Shown here piece by piece: positions 57,555 through 64,000 of a stretch of 64,000 bases of DNA. A model generated the notes under the pieces. That model did no database searches. It saw only the letters and a program-made list of their open reading frames with translations, and was not told the DNA's origin. Location: contig NZ_JAVDBT010000015.1 in NCBI RefSeq assembly GCF_030848395.1, positions 39,690 to 103,689 on the forward strand, given 5' to 3'. Both the position numbers and the translations under genes were made by a program. Source of the DNA: Pseudogemmobacter lacusdianii (GTDB lineage Bacteria; Pseudomonadota; Alphaproteobacteria; Rhodobacterales; Rhodobacteraceae). Each line of letters opens with the position of its first letter. Within the stretch, counting starts at the first letter, position 1.

Positions 57555-58316
57555 ATGTCCCGTCAAAGCAAGCCCGGTCGCCCTAAGATCTGGGTCGATG
57601 GGCAGCAGAACCCGCGATTTGAGCTGCGCGCCTTTGCCGGCGCTTCGCTGCATTTTGCGCGTGGTGGTATGGGCCGGCTGTTGAACCGCTGCGCCATTGG
57701 GCAAAGCCGCTTTGCCGATCAGGTTGGCTCCGGGCGCTGGCGGGTGCCCTCGGAAAGGCTTGGCCGCAGCGGCCGCTTTCTGCCCAGTGTTGAGCGCACA
57801 GCTTCAGCGCTGCATTTCATGGCCGACCTGCTTGACCGCGCTGGGGCGCATGTAACGGACGGACCTCAAGGAGAGGCTCCGCAACCGATGGATCTCTCGC
57901 CCCGCTTCACCGCCCCTCTCGCTGCGGCTGCCACGAAACGACCTGCTCCCGAACCCCAGCCGGCTTCCGCGCCCGAGCCTGTGCCCATTCATACTGAGCC
58001 GGCACCTTTAGTTAGGCTCGATGACAGCGACTTGTTGGCCATCCGCTCAGCGATTGCAGCCAGCCAAACCGCTCCGCCGAAGTCTGGACCGTCAAAAACG
58101 GCGCAAGCACCTGTCGTCACGGACATCGCGACCGCAGCCCATTTGACAAGCAAACACCAAGCCGCGCGCAGCGAAGCCAGCCTGAAAACCCGCGAAACCG
58201 CACTGCGCTACTTGTCGCCCGTGCTTGGTTATGCGCTCTTGGTCCTCGCCTTACCTTATGGCGCGGCTTTGGCGATTCTTGCCCACCTTAACGGGCAAGA
58301 TTTGCGCGATCTGTAG
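57555..58316 (+). CDS. unknown protein with one C-terminal membrane helix
   Basis: I do not recognise a family. 253 residues: a basic, folded-looking N-terminal part of ~95 residues (GRPKIWVDGQQNPRFELRAF; FARGGMGRLLNRCAIGQSRF), a Pro/Ala/Glu-rich linker (~115-205), and a single helix near the C-terminus (LSPVLGYALLVLALPYGAAL, ~224-243), so it may be a tail-anchored inner-membrane protein with a cytoplasmic domain. GGGGAGG lies 8 nt before the ATG at 57555, giving good start support. It is a single-gene unit between glnA and the DUF3445 gene. A role cannot be inferred. Confidence 0.7.
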   Translation: MSRQSKPGRPKIWVDGQQNPRFELRAFAGASLHFARGGMGRLLNRCAIGQSRFADQVGSGRWRVPSERLGRSGRFLPSVERTASALHFMADLLDRAGAHVTDGPQGEAPQPMDLSPRFTAPLAAAATKRPAPEPQPASAPEPVPIHTEPAPLVRLDDSDLLAIRSAIAASQTAPPKSGPSKTAQAPVVTDIATAAHLTSKHQAARSEASLKTRETALRYLSPVLGYALLVLALPYGAALAILAHLNGQDLRDL

Positions 58317-58345
58317 GCGACGACCGCCCCCCGCAAAGCCGTCCC

Positions 58346-59149
58346 TCAATGCTCTTGCGCGACTTTCAAGGCCGCAATCTCGGCCTCGGTCAAAGTCTCG
58401 GCCAGCACGACATAGGTGTGCACCGCGAAAAGTACCGCCCGGGTTTGCGGCAAGCGCAGCAAAGTCTGCCGCTCGCACCGCACGAAAAAATGCCCTTGTG
58501 GGCGCGGACGTCGCTGACCTTCCAGTCGCGGCTGGAACAATTGGTAGTCATCATAGGTCAAGAAGTTCATCCGCCAGAGCGGCTGGCCCACCCGGATCGC
58601 ATCGAAAAGCCGCTGCACCCGTTTGGCGATGCTATCGTCATAAGGTTGCACCGGCTCATGGATCGAAATCAGCGCCCGGCCAACCTTTTGGCGCAACGAC
58701 CAGCTTGCCGGGAAACACAAGATGCCGCCGGTCAGCCGATGCTCCTCGCCCTCTTGCTCCATCAACAAAAGGTCTTCTTGCAGCAATTGCCCCAAAGTGA
58801 GCAGCGGCTGCGCGCGGTCAAGTGCCACTTCAACCCCATCCGGCCTTAGTACCGTATCCGCACCGATCCGGAAGCCCTCCATCCGGGTCAGGCGATCCAG
58901 CACGATATCATAGAGCTCTTCCGCTGCGGGCCGCCCCTCTGGCAGCAAGGCATGCACATCTTCGGGGACGGCGCGGATCAGCCGCGCGCGCTCGGCCATT
59001 TGCGCGGCATAAGCGTCATCGACGCGAAGCCAGTCTTCGCCCTCGACCGGCAGCACCCCGGGGAGGCGTGCGGTTCGGGGGTCCATCCACGGCAGGAAGG
59101 GCAAGCGAGATTGCAGGATCGGGGCGGGCTGCGGCACGATGTCATTCAT
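58346..59149 (-). CDS. DUF3445 protein (haem-dependent oxidative N-demethylase-like)
   Basis: 267 residues of the DUF3445/HODM alpha-subunit-like family. Family text: RLPFLPWMDPRTARLPGVLP near the N-terminus, LPEGRPAAEELYDIVLDRLT near 70, LTGGILCFPASWSLRQKVGR near 140 (the usual haem-pocket region) and ISIHEPVQPYDDSIAKRVQR near 162. Characterised members oxidise dimethylamine-type N-methyl groups with haem and flavin. The ATG at 59149 has GTGAGG upstream, inside an 18-bp palindrome shared with the divergent dddP. Association with dddP suggests a role around methylated osmolytes, by inference only. Confidence 0.82.
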   Translation of the reverse strand: MNDIVPQPAPILQSRLPFLPWMDPRTARLPGVLPVEGEDWLRVDDAYAAQMAERARLIRAVPEDVHALLPEGRPAAEELYDIVLDRLTRMEGFRIGADTVLRPDGVEVALDRAQPLLTLGQLLQEDLLLMEQEGEEHRLTGGILCFPASWSLRQKVGRALISIHEPVQPYDDSIAKRVQRLFDAIRVGQPLWRMNFLTYDDYQLFQPRLEGQRRPRPQGHFFVRCERQTLLRLPQTRAVLFAVHTYVVLAETLTEAEIAALKVAQEH

Positions 59150-59152
59150 GGG

Positions 59153-59170
59153 CCTCACGCTAGCGTGAGG
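59153..59170. promoter_or_regulatory. 18-bp perfect palindrome between the DUF3445 gene and dddP
   Basis: CCTCACGCTAGCGTGAGG is an exact palindrome, 3 nt upstream of the DUF3445 start and just upstream of the TATAAT at 59191 that could serve dddP. Size and symmetry suit a TetR-family operator; a TetR-type gene lies directly beyond dddP. In RNA of the minus strand it could also fold over the DUF3445 ribosome site. Confidence 0.7.
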
Positions 59171-59190
59171 ATTACGTTAGGGAAAGCCCC

Positions 59191-59196
59191 TATAAT
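59191..59196 (+). promoter_or_regulatory. -10 hexamer candidate for dddP
   Basis: TATAAT, perfect consensus, 132 nt upstream of the dddP start. No good -35 is seen at 17 bp; that position touches the palindrome at 59153-59170. Confidence 0.45.
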
Positions 59197-59327
59197 GGAT
59201 CAATTTCCCCCAAAGCGCCTGCGCATTGCCGTCATGCAAACAACCAGCAAATTGCGACACGCGGCGTCGCCGCCGGACGATCATTGCCCCTGCGATCACG
59301 CAAGCCTGCCTCTATTGGAGGACGCAT

Positions 59328-60668
59328 ATGACCCAGGCTTATTCGCAGACCCGACGGAAGATTGACCCCGCCCGCGGCACCACGTTGGGCGATGGTACGC
59401 CCAACGACAATGACCGCGTCGAGATTGGCCCGACCCAACTTGCCTTTGGCGAATGGCAAGCCGCAGGCCTGATCCTGCCCAACCTTGAGGCGATGCGCAG
59501 CTACCGCTGGAAGCGCCTGACCCAAGCTTTGGTCGATCGCGATATTGGCGGGCTTTTGATGTTCGATCCGCTGAACATCCGCTACGCCACCGACACCACC
59601 AATATGCAGCTCTGGAACAGCCATAACCCGTTCCGCGCCGTCCTTCTCTGTGCCGATGGGCATATGGTGATCTGGGAATACAAACAGGCGCCCTTCCTTG
59701 TGACCTTCAACCCGCTTGTTAAAGAGCTGCGCTCCGGCGCGTCCTTCTTCTACAACGTCTGCGGCGACCGGACCGAGGCGGATGCCACCTCCTTCGCCGG
59801 CCAAGTCGATGAGGTGATGCGCGCCCATGCCGGCTCTAACCGCCGGATCGCAGTGGATAAAATCATGGTCCACGGGCTGCGGGCGCTCGAGCGGGCCGGG
59901 TTTGAAGTCCTGGAAGGCGAAGTCGTCACCGAACGGGCCCGCGCCATCAAAGGCCCCGATGAGATTCTGGCGATGCGCTGCGCCCATCACGCCTGCGAAA
60001 GTGCGATTGCCGAGATGGAGGCCTTTACCCGCGCAGATGTGCCGAAAGGCGGCATTTCCGAGGATGATATCTGGGCCGAACTGCACAAGGGCAACATCCG
60101 GCGCGGCGGCGAATGGATCGAGACGCGGCTCTTGGCCTCGGGGCCGCGGACCAATCCTTGGTTCCAAGAATGCGGCCCAAGGATCGTGCAGAACAATGAG
60201 ATTGTCGCCTTTGATACCGATTTGGTCGGCAGCTACGGCATCTGCATTGATATCTCACGCTCGTGGTGGATCGGCGATCAAAAGCCGCGCCCGGACATGA
60301 TTTCGGCGATGAATCATGGGCTTGACCATATCCGCGATCACCAATCGCGGCTGAAGCCCGGTGTGACGATCAAAGAACTGACCCATGGTGGGCATCAGCT
60401 TGAGGCCAAGTATTGGAAGCAGAAATACAGCTGCAAAATGCATGGCGTCGGGCTTTGCGACGAATGGCCCTTCGTGCCCTATTCTGACGCTTGGGTCGAA
60501 GGGGCGTTCGATGTGGCGCTAGAGCCGGGCATGGTGCTTTGCGTCGAAGCGCTGATCTCACCCGAGGGCGGCGATTTCTCGATCAAACTGGAAGATCAGG
60601 TGCTGATCACTGAACACGGCTGCGAGAACCTAACCTCCTATCCGTTCGACCCGAGACTGGTGGGATAA
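59328..60668 (+). CDS. dddP: DMSP lyase DddP
   Basis: Splits dimethylsulfoniopropionate into dimethyl sulfide and acrylate; M24 peptidase-like fold with an iron-type metal centre. 446 residues. The family start TRRKIDPARGTTLGDGTPND is clear. All six metal ligands known from the Ruegeria enzyme (D295, D297, D307, H371, E406, E421) fall here with a shift of one: D296, D298 and D308 in FDTDLVGSYGICIDISRSWW, H372 in MHGVGLC, E407 in CVEALIS, E422 in KLEDQVL. TTGGAGGAC precedes the ATG at 59328. Upstream in-frame ATG at 59226 is not conserved. Next to a TetR-type regulator and divergent from a DUF3445 gene. Confidence 0.95.
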   Translation: MTQAYSQTRRKIDPARGTTLGDGTPNDNDRVEIGPTQLAFGEWQAAGLILPNLEAMRSYRWKRLTQALVDRDIGGLLMFDPLNIRYATDTTNMQLWNSHNPFRAVLLCADGHMVIWEYKQAPFLVTFNPLVKELRSGASFFYNVCGDRTEADATSFAGQVDEVMRAHAGSNRRIAVDKIMVHGLRALERAGFEVLEGEVVTERARAIKGPDEILAMRCAHHACESAIAEMEAFTRADVPKGGISEDDIWAELHKGNIRRGGEWIETRLLASGPRTNPWFQECGPRIVQNNEIVAFDTDLVGSYGICIDISRSWWIGDQKPRPDMISAMNHGLDHIRDHQSRLKPGVTIKELTHGGHQLEAKYWKQKYSCKMHGVGLCDEWPFVPYSDAWVEGAFDVALEPGMVLCVEALISPEGGDFSIKLEDQVLITEHGCENLTSYPFDPRLVG

Positions 60669-60704
60669 CTTAACGAAATCGTAGGCTTGCGAGGTAGAGT
60701 TAAG

Positions 60705-60754
60705 ACATCTTATGAGAAGATGTGGGCCAATGGTGGAACCTTTCTCCATTGGCC
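60705..60754. terminator. two adjacent hairpins between dddP and the TetR-type gene
   Basis: ACATCTT/AAGATGT (60705-60723) and GGCCAATGG/CCATTGGCC (60725-60754) lie between the converging genes. Neither has a U-run, so their role as terminators is uncertain. Confidence 0.45.
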
Positions 60755-60760
60755 GCAGCC

Positions 60761-61465
60761 TTACCCCACGCGGCTTGAGGCGCTTGGTGCCGCGCCATCC
60801 ACCGGCGCTTCGCGCCCAAGGCATATTCCAGCATCTGCCAATATGCCTTCCGCCACTCGTCGCAGCGGGCGGCGCATCTCAATCTGGCAACTCAATTGCA
60901 TGGCCTCAGAGCCGATGACAGCGGCATAAAAGCGCAGCGCGCCATCCGCGGCCTGCGCCGGTTGCAGCCCTGCGGCTGAAAACAGCGCTGAAAGCTGCGC
61001 CAAGCGCCGCGCATCGACGCGCCGCATTACCGCTTGCGCGGCAGGGTCCACTTGCGCCCAACTGCGCATCGCCGCCTCTACCGCCGGGGCGCTGGCCCCG
61101 TCTTCCAACGGCGGTGAGACCAGATCGCACAGCCTCATCAAACGCGCGATGGGACCACCGGAGCCCAAAGCCTCGGCCGTTGCAAAGGGGCGCGAAGCAA
61201 GCGCCTCATACGATTCAAGCATTGCATCAAGAAGACCCCTTAAATCATTGAAGTAATATCTAAAATCTTTATCACACGCCGCCACACACCGCTGCAAAGA
61301 GGCCACTTGCAATGCCGTTGGTCCGGCGCGGATTAAGAGCTGAAAGCCCGCCAAAATCCAATCCGAGCGCATCACATCAGGCCGCATCGCCGCCTGCGAT
61401 GGCAACAGCCAAGGCCGCCCTCTAGCCCCCACTGTCGCCTGAACGGCGGCTTGTGGCGCGCTCAT
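60761..61465 (-). CDS. TetR/AcrR-family transcriptional regulator (divergent)
   Basis: 234 residues. The N-terminal helix-turn-helix is at about residues 34-80: SDWILAGFQLLIRAGPTALQ, then VASLQRCVAACDKDFRYYFN and DLRGLLDAMLESYEAL, which follow the TetR pattern (YxHFxxxxxLL) with changes. The rest is helical and would bind a ligand. Start uncertain: MSAPQAAV at 61465 or later ATGs; the first ~30 residues look unstructured. It converges on dddP; an 18-bp palindrome beyond dddP is a candidate operator. Acrylate, DMSP or a methylamine are possible signals, by inference. Confidence 0.72.
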   Translation of the reverse strand: MSAPQAAVQATVGARGRPWLLPSQAAMRPDVMRSDWILAGFQLLIRAGPTALQVASLQRCVAACDKDFRYYFNDLRGLLDAMLESYEALASRPFATAEALGSGGPIARLMRLCDLVSPPLEDGASAPAVEAAMRSWAQVDPAAQAVMRRVDARRLAQLSALFSAAGLQPAQAADGALRFYAAVIGSEAMQLSCQIEMRRPLRRVAEGILADAGICLGREAPVDGAAPSASSRVG

Positions 61466-61692
61466 CGACCAGCCACCGCGCGCATGACGAGCGCAGCAAT
61501 CTGCACAGAATCTGGCCGCCTAAACTCCTGCCGCATCCTGTCCCTCCATTCTGCAAAGGTGGTGCCCTGCGGCACCCTCATTCCGCACCCTAAACCACCA
61601 AGGGTTAACCACTCCCAAACGCAGACCCACTTGCACCTTGCCCCCCCGCGGCTTAATCGGGCTGCAATCCCCAGAAACTGCCAGAGGCCCCA

Positions 61693-62994
61693 ATGATCCC
61701 GCGTTATTCCCGCCCTGATATGGTTGCCATCTGGTCGCCCGAGACCAAATTCCGCATCTGGTATGAGATCGAGGCCTATGCCTGCGACGCTCAGGCCGAA
61801 CTCGGGGTGATCCCGCGCGCCAATGCCGAGGCCGTCTGGCGCGCCAAGGATGTCACCTTTGATGTCGCCCGCATCGATGAGATCGAGGCCGTCACCAAGC
61901 ATGACGTGATCGCCTTCCTCACCCATCTGGCTGAACATATCGGTTCGGATGATGCGCGCTTCGTGCATCAGGGCATGACCTCGTCGGATGTGCTGGATAC
62001 CACGCTGAACATCCAGCTCGTCCGCGCTTCGGATCTGCTGATTGCCGGGATGGACCGGGTGCTGGCCGCGCTGAAAACCCGCGCGCATGAGCATAAGGAC
62101 ACCGTCCGCATCGGTCGCAGCCATGGCATCCATGCCGAGCCGACCACGATGGGCCTGACCTTCGCGCGGTTCTATGCCGAGATGAACCGCAACCTCTCGC
62201 GCCTGAAAGCCGCCCGCGAAGAGATCCGCACCGGCGCGATCTCGGGCGCGGTCGGCACTTTTGCCAATATCGATCCGCGGGTTGAGGAATATGTCTGCGA
62301 AAAGCTGGACCTGATCCCCGAGACGATCTCGACCCAAGTCATCCCGCGCGACCGCCATGCGATGTTCTTTGCCACGCTGGGCGTGATCGCCTCGTCGATC
62401 GAGAATATCGCGATCGAGATCCGCCATATGCAGCGTACCGAAGTGCTTGAGGCGGAAGAGTTTTTCTCGCCCGGCCAAAAGGGTTCCTCCGCGATGCCGC
62501 ATAAGCGCAACCCGGTTCTGACCGAGAACCTGACCGGCCTTGCGCGTCTGGTGCGCATGTCGGTGGTGCCAGCGCTGGAAAACGTGGCGCTTTGGCATGA
62601 GCGCGACATCTCGCATTCCAGCGTGGAACGCGCGATCGGCCCTGACACCACGATCACTTTGGATTTCGCCCTGCACCGTCTTGCGGGCGTGGTCGAAAAG
62701 CTGGTGATCTACCCCGAGAATATGCTGCGCAATATGAACCAATTCAAAGGCTTGGTCATGTCGCAGCGCGTTCTGCTGGCGCTGACCCAAGCCGGTGTGA
62801 GCCGCGAAGACAGCTACCGTTTGGTGCAGCGCAATGCGATGAAGGTCTGGGAGAAGGGCGCCGATTTCAAGACCGAGCTTCTGGCCGATGCTGAGGTGAC
62901 CGCCGCGCTGACCCCGGCGGAGATCGAAGAGAAATTCGATCTTGGCTACCACACCAAACATGTGGACACGATCTTCAAGCGCGTCTTCGGCTAA
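61693..62994 (+). CDS. purB: adenylosuccinate lyase
   Basis: Two steps of purine synthesis; 433 residues. RYSRPDMVAIWSPETKFRIW start, TSSDVLDTTLNIQLVRASDL near residue 97, catalytic histidine in IGRSHGIHAEPTTMGLTFAR near 138, and the fumarase/aspartase signature GSSAMPHKRNPVLTEN near 266. It starts 228 nt after the divergent TetR-type gene and ends in a terminator. Confidence 0.98.
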   Translation: MIPRYSRPDMVAIWSPETKFRIWYEIEAYACDAQAELGVIPRANAEAVWRAKDVTFDVARIDEIEAVTKHDVIAFLTHLAEHIGSDDARFVHQGMTSSDVLDTTLNIQLVRASDLLIAGMDRVLAALKTRAHEHKDTVRIGRSHGIHAEPTTMGLTFARFYAEMNRNLSRLKAAREEIRTGAISGAVGTFANIDPRVEEYVCEKLDLIPETISTQVIPRDRHAMFFATLGVIASSIENIAIEIRHMQRTEVLEAEEFFSPGQKGSSAMPHKRNPVLTENLTGLARLVRMSVVPALENVALWHERDISHSSVERAIGPDTTITLDFALHRLAGVVEKLVIYPENMLRNMNQFKGLVMSQRVLLALTQAGVSREDSYRLVQRNAMKVWEKGADFKTELLADAEVTAALTPAEIEEKFDLGYHTKHVDTIFKRVFG

Positions 62995-63019
62995 GGCCAA
63001 TCACCGCTATCTGAGCTTT

Positions 63020-63052
63020 AAGCCCCGCAGGCCTTGCCAGCGGGGCTTTTTT
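63020..63052 (+). terminator. terminator after purB
   Basis: AAGCCCCGC, 11-nt loop, GCGGGGCTT then T4. Confidence 0.9.
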
Positions 63053-63105
63053 ACGTCCATTTTTATGCATCTGCCCGGCGCCCGCTTTGCAGCGACCGCC
63101 GCGCG

Positions 63106-63120
63106 CTAAACCTCTGTTAA
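63106..63120. promoter_or_regulatory. CtrA-like box upstream of fliG
   Basis: CTAA-ACCTCTG-TTAA is one base from the TTAA-N7-TTAA CtrA site and lies 89-103 nt upstream of the fliG start. CtrA controls flagellar genes in Rhodobacteraceae. Confidence 0.5.
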
Positions 63121-63208
63121 GGGGTAGCTGCCACCCTGCCCCTTGCCGCATGAACTGCCAGATTCGGCCCAAACTCGTCTTAGGTCGTGCCACTTGGGGA
63201 AGATGCTG

Positions 63209-63973
63209 ATGAATGAAGAAAGCCATGCGCTGGCCCGCATCCCGCTTGGCCAAAGGATGCCGGCCATAGCGCCTGGCGGATCGGTGGCGCATCTCCTGTC
63301 GGCGCGGCAAAAGGCGGCCGTTATCGTGCGTTATCTGATCGGCGAAGGCGCCTCGATCCCGCTGACAAAACTGCCCGAGAAGATGCAGCAGACGCTGGCC
63401 GAGCAGATGGGCGCGATGCGGCTGGTGGATAAGCAGACCCTTGATGCGGTGTTGGAAGAGTTCCTTGAGCAAATCGACGCGGTGGGCTTGGCCTTTCCAG
63501 GTGGGCTGGAGGGCGCCCTGTCCTTGATGGACGGCCATATCTCGCAAAGCACCGCCAGTCGGTTGCGGCGCAAGGCTGGAATGAATGCGCGCCATGACCC
63601 ATGGGAGCGGCTGGTGGCACTGCCGGTGCCGCAGCTGTTGCCTGTGATCGAGGAGGAAGCGGTTGAGGTCTCGGCCGTCGTCTTATCGAAATTACCGGTG
63701 ACCAAAGCGGCCGAGCTGTTGGGCCGGCTGCCCGGAGAAAAGGCCCGTCGCATTGCCTTTGCGGTGTCTTTGACCGGCAGTATTGAGCCTGAAACCGTGC
63801 GGCGGATCGGCATTGCGGTGCTCAACCAGATCGACAGTAAGCCGGCGCGCGCCTTCGAGACCGGCCCGGGCGAGCGGGTGGGCGCGATCCTCAACATCTC
63901 TCCCGCCGCAACAAGAGATGAAGTTTTACAAGGACTAGGGTCAGGACCCATTGATTATCCACTCGCGGCGTGA
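63209..63973 (+). pseudogene. fliG: flagellar motor switch protein FliG, C-terminal domain lost
   Basis: FliG links the MS ring to the rotor and carries the torque-generating C-terminal domain. The N-terminal domain (SARQKAAVIVRYLIGEGASI near residue 30) and middle domain (DPWERLVALPVPQLLPVIEE; VVLSKLPVTKAAELLGRLPG; KARRIAFAVSLTG) are intact through RVGAILNISPAATRDEVLQG. The frame then leaves the family and stops after a short unrelated tail (GPIDYPLAA) at residue 254, where normal proteins run to about 330-370. The break coincides with CTAG followed by a probable insertion-sequence end, so the gene is most likely interrupted. GGGGA lies 8 nt before the ATG at 63209. Confidence 0.75.
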
Positions 63974-64000
63974 TTCAGGCTCCGCGAGGAGACTGACAGA
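63938..64000 (+). mobile_element. possible left end of an insertion sequence (IS5-like)
   Basis: GGGTCAGGACCC, self-complementary, follows CTAG exactly where fliG homology ends. Then come a small hairpin (CTCGCGG...CCGCGAG) and CGAGGAGACTGACAGA at the window end, which looks like a ribosome site before a gene start. IS5-group elements often insert at CTAG. No transposase is visible, so this is inference. Confidence 0.45.

Overview
The window is chromosomal DNA of an alphaproteobacterium of the family Rhodobacteraceae (Rhodobacter/roseobacter group). The evidence is high GC, Rhodobacter-type gene order (eno, fba-ftsB-pdhABC with a lipoyl domain on PdhB, fabDG-acpP-fabF-mltG, glnB-glnA), a vitamin B12-dependent ribonucleotide reductase, a DddP-type DMSP lyase and a complete Rhodobacter-capsulatus-type gene transfer agent (GTA) cluster. 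The genus cannot be fixed from the sequence alone.

Layout. 1-3 kb: 5' part of nrdJ on the minus strand, with an NrdR box and DnaA boxes upstream. 3.6-14 kb: housekeeping and accessory genes (DUF533 protein, EamA permease behind a Shine-Dalgarno-masking hairpin, enolase, RraB-like protein, ZinT with a Zur-like operator, FAD oxidoreductase, RluE, RarD, AnmK, TyrS, a flavin/PNPOx-fold protein). 14-18.6 kb: two overlapping cyclophilins, pgk, class I aldolase, a secreted protein, ftsB. 18.9-20.2 kb: an ecotin-like protease inhibitor and a MOSC protein, lying between ftsB and pdhA. 20.5-24.3 kb: pdhABC behind a perfect palindrome. 24.4-27.4 kb: a tightly coupled minus-strand operon cysE-acyltransferase-cdsA-like-CDP-alcohol transferase.

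27.6-41.5 kb: all 17 GTA structural genes (g1 to g15 with g3.5 and g10.1), minus strand, many joined by 1-4 nt stop/start overlaps. Upstream of g1 there is a perfect CtrA box (TTAA-N7-TTAA), a -10-like hexamer at the right distance, and then, between that promoter and g1, a GNRA-loop intrinsic-terminator hairpin buried in a 32-codon leader ORF whose stop overlaps the g1 start. This looks like a premature-termination checkpoint for GTA expression and is the most interesting new signal here. 41.7-47.5 kb: mltG, fabF, acpP, fabG, then fabD, split by an oppositely oriented outer-membrane barrel gene.

47.7-64 kb: a cytochrome b561-YceI fusion facing a free YceI protein, a PACE-type efflux gene, rpsF-rpsR-rplI with a leader stem, an EamA permease, tig and tRNA-Leu(UAG), a Hint-domain protein, glnB-glnA, an unknown one-helix protein, a DUF3445 haem-demethylase-like gene divergent from dddP, a TetR-type regulator, purB, and a fliG cut short at what looks like the end of an insertion sequence that runs out of the window. 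The DUF3445/dddP/TetR group shares an 18-bp perfect palindrome and may be a self-contained DMSP-responsive module. A second CtrA-like box precedes fliG, so GTA and motility may share a regulator, as they do in R. capsulatus.
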